From Rhizomicrobium electricum (GTDB lineage: Bacteria > Pseudomonadota > Alphaproteobacteria > Micropepsales > Micropepsaceae): a DNA stretch of 64,000 nt. Shown piece after piece: positions 28,106 through 36,302 of this stretch (position 1 is the first letter of the stretch; each line of letters begins with the position of its first letter). The notes under the pieces were generated by a model. That model searched no databases and was not told the origin of the DNA. It worked only from the letters and a program-made list of their open reading frames with translations. Location: assembly GCF_011762045.1 (NCBI RefSeq), contig NZ_JAASQS010000003.1, forward strand, positions 1 through 64,000, given 5' to 3'. The position numbers and the translations under genes were made by a program.

Positions 28106-28288
28106 ATGGATCACGATCGGATCAAAGGCGCCGCCAACCAGGCCAAGGGCCAAATGAAGGACACCGCCGGCAAGCTGACCGGCGACGCCAAGCTTCAAGC
28201 CGAAGGCAAGGCCGACAAGATGAAAGGCAAAATCCAGAATGCCGTCGGCGGCGCCAAGGATGCCATCCGGCAGAACAAGGACGATTGA
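28106..28288 (+). CDS. CsbD family stress protein
   Basis: A 60-residue, highly charged protein of the CsbD/YjbJ family: DRIKGAANQAKGQMKDTAGKL, then GDAKLQAEGKADKMKGKIQNA (two short family repeats). CsbD proteins are among the most abundant general-stress proteins, yet have no known reaction. The ATG at 28106 is preceded by AAAGGAAC; the longer frame from 28007 has no ribosome site. It has its own EcfG-like promoter and a strong terminator, so it is monocistronic. Confidence 0.9.
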   Translation: MDHDRIKGAANQAKGQMKDTAGKLTGDAKLQAEGKADKMKGKIQNAVGGAKDAIRQNKDD

Positions 28289-28313
28289 CGTCCCTGCCTG
28301 CCCCGCAGTCGGG

Positions 28314-28345
28314 AGCGGCCGCCGGTTTGGCGGCCGCTTTCTTTT
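28314..28345 (+). terminator. rho-independent terminator of csbD
   Basis: Perfect 10-bp stem AGCGGCCGCC/GGCGGCCGCT with a GGTTT loop, followed by TTTCTTTT. It also separates csbD from the convergent autotransporter gene. Confidence 0.9.
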
Positions 28346-28357
28346 AGATCTGCACCC

Positions 28358-31300
28358 TTACCACGTGTAGCCGATGCCGGCGAAGCCGGTGAAGTTCTGG
28401 CTCTTCTCCGTGAACGCGGTATCGAGGTGGGTGGTGATGCGGACGCCATTGTTGAACAGCACGTCGGCCCCGACGGTCGCCAGCAAGCCGTGGCGCTTCG
28501 CCTTGGCGCCGTAGACGTCGAACGCCGACGACGGCAGATTCACGAACGTTGCCCCGGTCCGCGCCCCGTCGCTGAGATCGTAGGCATACGCGACGCGATC
28601 ATTGATATGGACGGTGAAGTCCGGCGTCAGGATCCAGCGCGGCGTCACGTCGACGTCGATGAAGTGCCGGATGCCGATTTCCGCGCGGCCCGAATTGTAG
28701 GTACGCGACGCGTAATCGAGCGCGAAGGTGTTGGCCCCGCTGGCCGCACTTTCGTTGTAGCCCGGCAGCATGCTGACATGATCCTGCACGGCGATGTACG
28801 GCGTGAAATACTTCATCTGCGCGCCGGTCTCGAACCGCCCGCCGAAGGTATAGGCGGTGAGCTTGCCGGTCAGGGTGTCGGTGCTGCCGGAGAGGCCGAC
28901 CACGCGCGTGGTCTTGATCTGGCTGCCGCCGGCCGCCGCTTCGAAGCTGGTGTAGAAATGGCGGCTCGTCTGCATGTAGCCGTAAATGCCCGCCTGGAAG
29001 CTGGTGGCGCTCCCCTTGCCCAAGCCGCCCTCGACACGGAAATCGGAGGTCCCGGCGGAAAGCGCAGCGCCGATCAGCGTATTGGCCCACGGCATCCACT
29101 GCGCGCCCGCGGCAACGCCATAGACGTTGGAGCGGAACTTGTGCGCGCCGGTGTCGGCATTACTGGCAACCACGTCGGTGCTGGCATAGCCGCTAACCCA
29201 GGTCTCGAGCGGCAGCGTCTGGCCTTTGCCAAGCGGCCGCACCATCGCCGTGCGTTGGGACATGATGTCGAGGAACGGCGTGAACGCCGACTTGGCCGCC
29301 AGGGTCGTATCGGCGCCGATCTCGCCCGAAAGCTGCTCGGTGGCGGACGCCAGAGTTCCGGAGGAGAGATTGCCGAGCGCCGCGAACGCAGGCGGCACCG
29401 TTGAATTCGCCGCGATCGCCTTGTCGACGCCGCCGGCCACCGCCAACTGATTGCGCGTGGCGGTCGTGCCGAGCGCATTCGACAGATTGGCGAGATCGAC
29501 TTGGAGAGTGATGCCCGTGATCGTGCTGCCCGTGCTGACAGTGCCGAGCTTCGATGTGAACTTCGTGCCGTTGGCGGCCGTGAACAAATCGATGGTCGAA
29601 GTGGAGAAGGTGCCCGTGATGCCGCCGCTCGCCGTCAAAACCGTCAACGGCGTGCCGAGCGCATAGGTGCCATCGGCGCTGTTGATCTTGATCGCGCTCA
29701 AGCCCTTGTTGCTGCCATCGACGGCGAGAGTAGCCGTGCCGCTGGTGACCAGCTTGGAGGCCCCGGCGCTCGTCATGTCGACGACATAGGAGCTGCCGCT
29801 TGCGAACGTGATATTGCCGGTCGACGTCAGCGTTCCGGCGCCTGCGGCCCCGGCCTGCACCGCGCCACCCGAAGCAACCGTGATCGCGCCGACCTTTCCG
29901 GTACCGGTCAGGGTAGCGCCCGAATTGACCGCCACCGCCGAATTCTCGATGGAGCCCGCGCCGGAGACCGTCAGCGTGCCGCCGTTCAGGACGGTCGGAC
30001 CTGTGTAGCCCGTGCTGGCGCCCGTCAGGATCTGCGTACCGCTCTGGAGCGTAATGCCGCCGGAGCCGGTAATGACGCCGGCAAACGTGGTGCTGGCGGA
30101 CGACAAGATCAGGTTCTGGGTTCCGAGGTTCACCGCGCCCGTGTTCTCGCCGGACAACGACGTAAGGGTCGTTCCCGCCGTGAGCCCCGTCAGATCGAGC
30201 GTGCCGTTGATGGCGACGCTGTCGGAGTGGGTCAGGTTTGCCGTGTCGGTGAGCACCAGCGTGGCATTCTTCGCGATCCTGGTGACGCCTTCATAGGTGT
30301 TGGCCGACGTCAGGATCACGGTGCCCGTCAGGATCGATACGTTGCCCGATCCGGAAATCGCGGTGTTGATCGTCGTCGTGGTGCCGGCGGCCGGCGAGAA
30401 AGCCAGCGTGCCGTTGTCGACAATGCCCGTCGTGCCGGCGATCGAGCCGGTGGTGGTGCCGTCGCCGATCTGCAGCGTACCGGCCGAAATGGTAGTCGTT
30501 CCGGAGTAGGTATTGGTCCCGGTCAGGATCGTGGTGCCGATGCCCGCCTGCACGACACTGCCGCTGCCGGAAATGGTGTTGGCGAACGTGCTGCTGTCGA
30601 GGCGGTAGAAGCGCAGCGTTCCGTTATCGACGACGTTGCCGATGACCGAACCCTTCGTATTGCCGTTGCCGATCTGCAGCGTGGCGCCCGAACTGATCGT
30701 CGTGCCGCCGGTGTAGGTATTGTCGCCGGAGAGAACCTGGATGCCCGACCCGCTCACCGTCAAGCTGGCGCCGCCCGAGACGTTGCCCGCGATTTTGTCC
30801 GAGATCACGCCGGCAAACACCGTCGAAGTACCCGACGCAGTGTTCAGCACCAACCCATGGGCGCCCACCGCGACCGATCCGGTCCCCGCCAACGAGGTGA
30901 AGGTGAGCGTCGTACCCGAAGCATTGGTGGCGTCGAACGTGCCGTTGATATTGAGCTTGCTGGTCGCGGCCAGGCTTCCGGTCAGAACCAGCGTGCCGCT
31001 CGTAACCGTGGTGGTGCCGGTGTAGGTCGAAGCCCCGGACAGCGTTTCGCTTCCGCTGGTGATCCACAATCCGCCGGTACCCGTCATTACGCCCGCATAC
31101 GTGTCGCTCGCGGCCGACAGCACCAGCGTGTTGGCGCCGAGCGAAACCGTGCCGGACCCGGCCAGCGACTTGATCGTGGCATTGCCGGTCGACGTCACGC
31201 CAGCCGACAGATCGAGATTGCCGCCGTTCAGCGCCACCGCCGATTTGAGGCTGGAACCGGCGATCAGCACCAGTTTGCCCCCGGTGACCGTCGTGGCGCC

Positions 31301-32815
31301 GGTATAGGTGTTGGTGCCAGAGAGCGTCTGGGCGCCGCCCGAAATCGTCAGCGTACCGGAGCCGGTGATCGTGCCGGAGAATTCGCCGGCACCCGCGGTG
31401 ATCGCCAGAGACTTCTCGCCGAGACGGACCGTACCGGATCCCGACAGCGACTGGATGGCCGCATCGGTGGACTCGGTGAGGTCGAAGATCGAATCCACTT
31501 CGACGCCGCTCGACTGGGCAATGCCGCCCGCGCCCGTCAGCTTGAGCGTGCCGGCGGTGATCGTGGTCGCGCCGGTATAGGTCTGCGCCGTCGTGATGGT
31601 GGCGATACCCGAACCGTTCTTGTTCACGACGCCAGCGCCGGACACCACGCCGTTCATCGTCACGGCATAGTTGCTGTAGTATTCCAGCGTGCCCGCGTTG
31701 TCGACGTTGTAGCCGAGCGTAATGTCCGACGAGTAGCCGCCCAACTGCAGCGTGCCGCCGGTAACGGTGATACCCTGGCCGAAAACATTGCTGCCGCCGC
31801 CGAGGTACTGGGTGCCGCTGGTGAGAATGAGTTTTTGGGTGGTCGTGATGATGCCGGTGAACGCACCCGATGCGGCGGTAAGAGTCAGATTGTTGGCACC
31901 AAGCGCGACGGTGCCGCTGCCCGACAGCGACTTCAGGCTGACGCCGCCGGCCGTGGTGACGCCGGTAGCGTCCAGCGTGCCGTAAATCACGACGGCGCTG
32001 GCTTGGGCGATCGAACCGTCACCCTTCAAATGCATCGTGTCGCTCGAAACCGTCACCGCACCGGTCAAGGTGTTGACGCCGGTGAGCGTGATCTCGCCGC
32101 TGGTGAGGGCCAGACCGCCCGTCCCCGAAATGACGCCGCCATAGGTCGTGTTGGTGGCGTACGGAGTCGTCGTGTCGTTGGAATTGTAGTCGTTGAGCGA
32201 CAGGCTGTTCGACCCCAGCACGATATTGCCGCCGCCCGCGAGGGAGACGAGCGTGATCGAGTTCACCGCGCCGTGAACGTCGAAGGTGCCGCCGGTGTTG
32301 ATGGTGAGCCGCTGCGACGTCGCGATCGTGCCGGACGTGCCGTTGGTATCCGAACTCGTGTCGGAATCCAGCAGCGCCAGCGTGACGCCCGAACCGATCG
32401 TGGTGGTGCCGGTGAAATCGTTGCCGGAATTCGTCAGCGTGATCGTGCCGCCGGTGCCGGTGGAGTTGGTGAAGGTGATGTTGCCTTTGCCGGTGAGCTT
32501 GCCGCTCAACGTCGAGGTATTGCCGTAGGCGTCGATCGTGCTGCTGGTCGAATCCTTGAACGTGAAATCGCGCGAATACGTCGCCGCGGTCCCGTCGAGC
32601 TGGAGCGTACCGCCCGCCAGCGTCGTGTTGCCGGAAATGGTCGAGATCTTCACCGTCTGGCCGGTATCGACGTCGGCCCACGCCGAGGCCGACAACAGCG
32701 TCGCCGCCGCCAGCGCCAGCGCAGCGTGGGAGGCCGATCCGCGCAAACCGTTAAGCCACGAACGCTCGCGCGAAGCCGCACCCGTATTGAACCCCAGACC
32801 CACGAAGCCCTCCAT
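28358..32815 (-). CDS. autotransporter with beta-strand repeats (type Va secreted adhesin-like)
   Basis: A 1485-residue autotransporter. The N-terminus has an extended signal region (basic start, then ASHAALALAAATLLSASAWA, cut near residue 47). Residues ~50-1150 are the passenger, built of autotransporter-associated beta-strand repeats: many copies of GTNTYTGATTVTGGKLVL-like and SGSGTVSLGANTLVL-like units, which fold as a beta-helix. The last ~270 residues are the outer-membrane beta-barrel domain, ending in the aromatic GFAGIGYTW. No protease triad or RGD is evident, so an adhesin or biofilm role is inferred only. The G+C-rich repeats leave a 1150-codon antisense frame open (29501-32953) that is not a gene. 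It is divergent from the TatA-like gene. Confidence 0.9.
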   Translation of the reverse strand: MEGFVGLGFNTGAASRERSWLNGLRGSASHAALALAAATLLSASAWADVDTGQTVKISTISGNTTLAGGTLQLDGTAATYSRDFTFKDSTSSTIDAYGNTSTLSGKLTGKGNITFTNSTGTGGTITLTNSGNDFTGTTTIGSGVTLALLDSDTSSDTNGTSGTIATSQRLTINTGGTFDVHGAVNSITLVSLAGGGNIVLGSNSLSLNDYNSNDTTTPYATNTTYGGVISGTGGLALTSGEITLTGVNTLTGAVTVSSDTMHLKGDGSIAQASAVVIYGTLDATGVTTAGGVSLKSLSGSGTVALGANNLTLTAASGAFTGIITTTQKLILTSGTQYLGGGSNVFGQGITVTGGTLQLGGYSSDITLGYNVDNAGTLEYYSNYAVTMNGVVSGAGVVNKNGSGIATITTAQTYTGATTITAGTLKLTGAGGIAQSSGVEVDSIFDLTESTDAAIQSLSGSGTVRLGEKSLAITAGAGEFSGTITGSGTLTISGGAQTLSGTNTYTGATTVTGGKLVLIAGSSLKSAVALNGGNLDLSAGVTSTGNATIKSLAGSGTVSLGANTLVLSAASDTYAGVMTGTGGLWITSGSETLSGASTYTGTTTVTSGTLVLTGSLAATSKLNINGTFDATNASGTTLTFTSLAGTGSVAVGAHGLVLNTASGTSTVFAGVISDKIAGNVSGGASLTVSGSGIQVLSGDNTYTGGTTISSGATLQIGNGNTKGSVIGNVVDNGTLRFYRLDSSTFANTISGSGSVVQAGIGTTILTGTNTYSGTTTISAGTLQIGDGTTTGSIAGTTGIVDNGTLAFSPAAGTTTTINTAISGSGNVSILTGTVILTSANTYEGVTRIAKNATLVLTDTANLTHSDSVAINGTLDLTGLTAGTTLTSLSGENTGAVNLGTQNLILSSASTTFAGVITGSGGITLQSGTQILTGASTGYTGPTVLNGGTLTVSGAGSIENSAVAVNSGATLTGTGKVGAITVASGGAVQAGAAGAGTLTSTGNITFASGSSYVVDMTSAGASKLVTSGTATLAVDGSNKGLSAIKINSADGTYALGTPLTVLTASGGITGTFSTSTIDLFTAANGTKFTSKLGTVSTGSTITGITLQVDLANLSNALGTTATRNQLAVAGGVDKAIAANSTVPPAFAALGNLSSGTLASATEQLSGEIGADTTLAAKSAFTPFLDIMSQRTAMVRPLGKGQTLPLETWVSGYASTDVVASNADTGAHKFRSNVYGVAAGAQWMPWANTLIGAALSAGTSDFRVEGGLGKGSATSFQAGIYGYMQTSRHFYTSFEAAAGGSQIKTTRVVGLSGSTDTLTGKLTAYTFGGRFETGAQMKYFTPYIAVQDHVSMLPGYNESAASGANTFALDYASRTYNSGRAEIGIRHFIDVDVTPRWILTPDFTVHINDRVAYAYDLSDGARTGATFVNLPSSAFDVYGAKAKRHGLLATVGADVLFNNGVRITTHLDTAFTEKSQNFTGFAGIGYTW

Positions 32816-33156
32816 GGAAAGTCATTGAGCAAGCCGCAAATTTTCCGGCGAACGCGGCCCGGCATTCATAGTGCCTATAGGGACGGCTCGCTCGCAGATA
32901 TGTATAGATGTGTAACTCGGTCGTTTTGTCGCGACCAGTCGGGACAGAATTGATAATGTGTCGCAGAAATACCATTAGCACATTGTCATAACAAGGAAAT
33001 CACCCGGCAGGACTATGCGGCAGAACGGTCGCACGATGCGCATTAAGGGTGTGTCACGTACCGGCGCAAAGGTATAGGGACCTCCTCTGCAGACGGCTCG
33101 CGCACGGGCGCCGGAAATCGCCAGAATCGGGTGACCGGCCTCCACCGGTGAGGATC
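32816..33156. other. divergent autotransporter / TatA-like intergenic region
   Basis: A 341-base spacer, more AT-rich in its left half (about 32880-33000), which is the likely promoter zone of the autotransporter. I find no small gene and no convincing operator. Confidence 0.4.
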
Positions 33157-33351
33157 ATGGGCACGCTCAGCTTTTGGCATATTCTGGTGGTCGCGGCCGT
33201 TGTCGTGGTGGTTTTCGCCCACCGCCGGCTTCCGGCGGCCATGGGGGCGCTCGGCGCACTGATCGGGCACTGGCGCCGGTCGGCCAAAGGCCCCCGCCCA
33301 CGGCGGGACGACGGGGTCATAGAAGGCACGTTCACGCGGCGGGACGAGTAA
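33157..33351 (+). CDS. TatA/E-like small membrane protein
   Basis: A 64-residue protein with the TatA plan: one N-terminal membrane helix (WHILVVAAVVVVVFAHRRLP), then an amphipathic helix MGALGALIGHWRRSAKG and a short charged tail. The family normally has F-G before the hinge; here it is F-A. TatA forms the pore of the twin-arginine translocase with TatB and TatC, which are absent from the window, so this is an extra paralogue or a TatA-like protein of other function. ATG 33157 has GGTGAGGA upstream; the open frame to 33049 is not used. Confidence 0.75.
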   Translation: MGTLSFWHILVVAAVVVVVFAHRRLPAAMGALGALIGHWRRSAKGPRPRRDDGVIEGTFTRRDE

Positions 33352-33369
33352 TCCCCCGCCTCCCTGCGA

Positions 33370-35022
33370 TCAGCGGTAGGTGTAGAGGCGGACGCGGTGG
33401 ACCGTAAACTTCGCGGTGGGCACGAACAGATGCCGCCCCTGGTTGGTCTCGTCGCCATTCAGACAGCGCCCCGGCACCCAGACGCCCTTGGTGTAGCGCC
33501 CCTCCCACACGGACTCGATACCCGCCTGGGCGCCGTCCGTGGTGCCGAAATAGACGTACATGCCCGTACCCGCGACCAGGAATTCATCCGGGCCGGTCTG
33601 CAGCACGAAGCCGCCATGGGAGCCCGGCAACTCGGTCTCCTCCTTCTGGCCGATGGAGATCGGCGGCGGCGCCTTGAAGTGCACATCGAGCGTGTAGCGG
33701 CCCAGCACGAGCTTCTGCGGCGACAGGTCGGTCTTGCCGTCGAAGGCGGTGGGCGGGCGGATGCCGACCAGCTTGCCGCTGCCCTGGGCGGCGAGAATCT
33801 GCGGGGCTAGCTGGGCGACGACGTCGTTGGCATCCCCCAGAACCTTCTGCTCCTCGGGCGACAGGTACTCGGGGGCATAGGGCGAGACCCCGATCGCGTT
33901 CAGCCGGGCATAGGCCCAGAACGCGTTGGCGGCCATCTCCGCCGCGCCGACCCGGCCGGTCTCGGGAATGAAATAGCCGCGGCCGGGCGTCTCGTACTTC
34001 AGCGCCCATTCGACGAAATTCGGGAAATAGAGATCCGGCACCAGCATGTCGATCGCCGGCGCGGCGGCACGCCAGACATCGAAAACCTGCGGCAGCGGCC
34101 CGCCGCTGGGGTACTGGCCGGGCTGCCGGCCGGGACGGATCAGGGCCGCATTGACGAACGCCGGCAAGGGATAGACCGCCTTGCCCGCCGCCGCGACTTT
34201 GCCGGTGTAGAGCCCCTCGAACCAGGCATTGAAAATCTCGTCGGTGGCGGGACCGGCGCCGAAGGTCGCCTCCCAGCTTGCGCCGGTCTTGAAGCCGCCA
34301 GCGGCCCAGGCCTCGCGCAACGCCGGCACCAGCGTGTCTTTGTGCGCGGCGAGATAATCGGTGAGCGCGGCCGGGACCGGCGCCTTGAACGCGGCGTCGG
34401 CGGCCGCGGAATGATCGCGCGCTTCCGGGATCATGCCGACTTCGTTCTCGGGCTGCACCATGATGACGGTGCGGAGGGTGTCGGTGTCGCGGATATGCTT
34501 CATCAACGCGACATAGGCGCGGATATCCGCCTTGAGGTTTTCGCCCGCGTGCGCCGACAGAATTTCGAGCCCTTTGCCGTCCGACGTCTGAGCGCGCGGG
34601 AAGCGGGACTGATCGCGCTTGACCCACGCCGGAGCGTAGCTCGACATCGAGTTCTTCCAGCTTCCGAACCACAGAAGCACGACACGCATGTCGTGCTTGC
34701 GCGCGTTGGCAAGAACGGTATCGACGCTGGAAAAATCGAACCGCCCTTCTGTCGGCTCGATCCGTTCCCAATAGGCGGGGACGAGCACGGCGTTGAGGTT
34801 CATCGCCTTCAGCCTGGGCCAGACCGGCGCCATGAAGGCGGGGCTCGACGCGCTCGAATTATCGAGTTCGCCGCCGCGTACCAGGAACGGCTTGCCGTCG
34901 ACGAACAGCTGCGTCGCGCCGTGCACGCTGCGCAATTGCGAAACCGGCGGCGCCGCGACGGCTTGAAGGGCGACGGCCGCACAACAGAGCGCTGCCGCCA
35001 GCAGGCTTTCCACGATTCTCAT
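33370..35022 (-). CDS. exported GH35-type beta-galactosidase with DUF5597
   Basis: A 550-residue exported glycosidase: signal peptide MRIVESLLAAALCCAAVALQAVA, then a TIM-barrel resembling the Caulobacter/Sphingomonas-type GH35 beta-galactosidases that carry a C-terminal DUF5597 domain. The acid/base is Glu194 in QPENEVGM, the nucleophile candidate Glu354 in FIPETGR, and the barrel opens with FLVRGGELDNSSAS. The C-terminal ~130 residues (from QILAAQGSGKLVG) are the beta-rich DUF5597 part. Probably releases galactose from plant or microbial oligosaccharides in the periplasm. Monocistronic; it lies just upstream of the RND adaptor's stop on the same strand but is separated functionally. Confidence 0.85.
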   Translation of the reverse strand: MRIVESLLAAALCCAAVALQAVAAPPVSQLRSVHGATQLFVDGKPFLVRGGELDNSSASSPAFMAPVWPRLKAMNLNAVLVPAYWERIEPTEGRFDFSSVDTVLANARKHDMRVVLLWFGSWKNSMSSYAPAWVKRDQSRFPRAQTSDGKGLEILSAHAGENLKADIRAYVALMKHIRDTDTLRTVIMVQPENEVGMIPEARDHSAAADAAFKAPVPAALTDYLAAHKDTLVPALREAWAAGGFKTGASWEATFGAGPATDEIFNAWFEGLYTGKVAAAGKAVYPLPAFVNAALIRPGRQPGQYPSGGPLPQVFDVWRAAAPAIDMLVPDLYFPNFVEWALKYETPGRGYFIPETGRVGAAEMAANAFWAYARLNAIGVSPYAPEYLSPEEQKVLGDANDVVAQLAPQILAAQGSGKLVGIRPPTAFDGKTDLSPQKLVLGRYTLDVHFKAPPPISIGQKEETELPGSHGGFVLQTGPDEFLVAGTGMYVYFGTTDGAQAGIESVWEGRYTKGVWVPGRCLNGDETNQGRHLFVPTAKFTVHRVRLYTYR

Positions 35023-35048
35023 CGGGAAAGCCTACCATAATTGCCGCT

Positions 35049-36302
35049 TCAGCTTCGCCGGGGCCGCTGGCGCGGAGAGGTCGCGGCAATCCGGACCACG
35101 TCGCCGCGATCGAGCGAATCCGGCGGACTATCGATGATGCGGTCGTGCGGACCGATCCCGGAAGCCAGATCGACCGTGGTGCCGTTGTCGCGCGCGATCC
35201 GGACCGGACGGATCGCCACCTTGTTGTCCGGCCCCACCACCGCCACCGCCATGCCGCCATCGCGGAAGACGAGCGCACTGGAGGGTATCTGCACCCCACC
35301 GCCGGCCCGCATTGCGAACGACACCTCGGCATAAGCGCCGGGCTTCAACAGGCGCTCCTTGTTGTCGGCGAGAAGCTGAACCAGCACGCTGCCGCTCGCC
35401 GGATCGACCGCGCCGGAACTTGCCTGCACCGTGGCAGAGAATGTGCGGCCGGGATATTCCGGCACGCTGAAGCTTGCGGTGACGCCCGGCGCGATTTCGG
35501 CGGAGACGTTCTGCGGCACGCGGACATAGATGCGGAGCTGGTTCTGATCCGACACCGTGAACAGCGGCGTCGACGACGCATTCCCTGCGGCGACGAAACT
35601 GCCGATGTCGACCGAACGGCTGGTCACCACGCCATCGAACGGCGCCACGATCCTGGTGTAGCCGAGGTTGATCGAGGCCGCCTGCACCGCCGCGCGGTCG
35701 GATTCGACCAGACCGGCATCGGCCTCGGCGGCGGCCTGTTGTGTCTGCAACTGCTGACTGGAGATCGCGTTCTGCCGCGCCAGCGACTGATAGCGCGCGA
35801 GATCCTGCCGCGCGTTGGTCAGATTGGCGGTATCGCGCGCCAGGGCGCCGCGGGCCTGATCGAGCGCGGCCTGATACGGTCGCGGATCGATCTGCGCCAG
35901 CAGCGTGCCCGCTTTCACCGGCGTGCCGATGTCGACAAACCATTTCTGCACCGCACCGGAGACCTGGGCATAGATCGGCGCATTGTTGTAGGCCTGCACG
36001 CCACCGGGCAGCACCAGCGTGCGCGCGCCATGCATCGCGGCGGGCGACACGATGCGGACCACCGGCACCGCCTGATCGCGCGTCCAATCCTCGACTTCGT
36101 TGGCGGCCATGATGCGGCCGGCGACGCCGATCGCGACCACCACCAGCGCCACCGCTGCGGCGCCGATGCCGACGGCCTTCAACCGGCGCGGCGGCTTGTA
36201 CTGCAGCACATCCGGATCAGCCGGCGGCGCCACGGCGTGCTGGGGCGGCGGCAATTCCATCTCGGTCGCGCCGTCGAACGAAAAATCCTGTCTGTCAGGC
36301 AT
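35049..36302 (-). CDS. RND efflux periplasmic adaptor (membrane fusion protein)
   Basis: A 417-residue HlyD/AcrA-type adaptor. The N-terminal cytoplasmic stretch is followed by one membrane helix (AVGIGAAAVALVVVAIGVAG, ~45-65), then the lipoyl-like halves (QVSGAVQKWFVDIGTPVKAGTLLAQI and GYTRIVAPFDGVVTSRSVDIGSFV, each shown only as landmarks), an alpha-helical hairpin between them, and a beta-barrel. It bridges the pump to an outer-membrane channel; no TolC-like gene is adjacent. ATG 36302 overlaps the end of the upstream pump gene by eight bases, so they are coupled. Confidence 0.9.
   Translation of the reverse strand: MPDRQDFSFDGATEMELPPPQHAVAPPADPDVLQYKPPRRLKAVGIGAAAVALVVVAIGVAGRIMAANEVEDWTRDQAVPVVRIVSPAAMHGARTLVLPGGVQAYNNAPIYAQVSGAVQKWFVDIGTPVKAGTLLAQIDPRPYQAALDQARGALARDTANLTNARQDLARYQSLARQNAISSQQLQTQQAAAEADAGLVESDRAAVQAASINLGYTRIVAPFDGVVTSRSVDIGSFVAAGNASSTPLFTVSDQNQLRIYVRVPQNVSAEIAPGVTASFSVPEYPGRTFSATVQASSGAVDPASGSVLVQLLADNKERLLKPGAYAEVSFAMRAGGGVQIPSSALVFRDGGMAVAVVGPDNKVAIRPVRIARDNGTTVDLASGIGPHDRIIDSPPDSLDRGDVVRIAATSPRQRPRRS

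Noticed and set aside
29501..32953. 1150-codon plus-strand open frame opposite the autotransporter
   Set aside because: It mirrors the GC-rich repeats of the autotransporter in another frame, has arginine/alanine/glycine-rich low-complexity sequence, no ribosome site and no family features.
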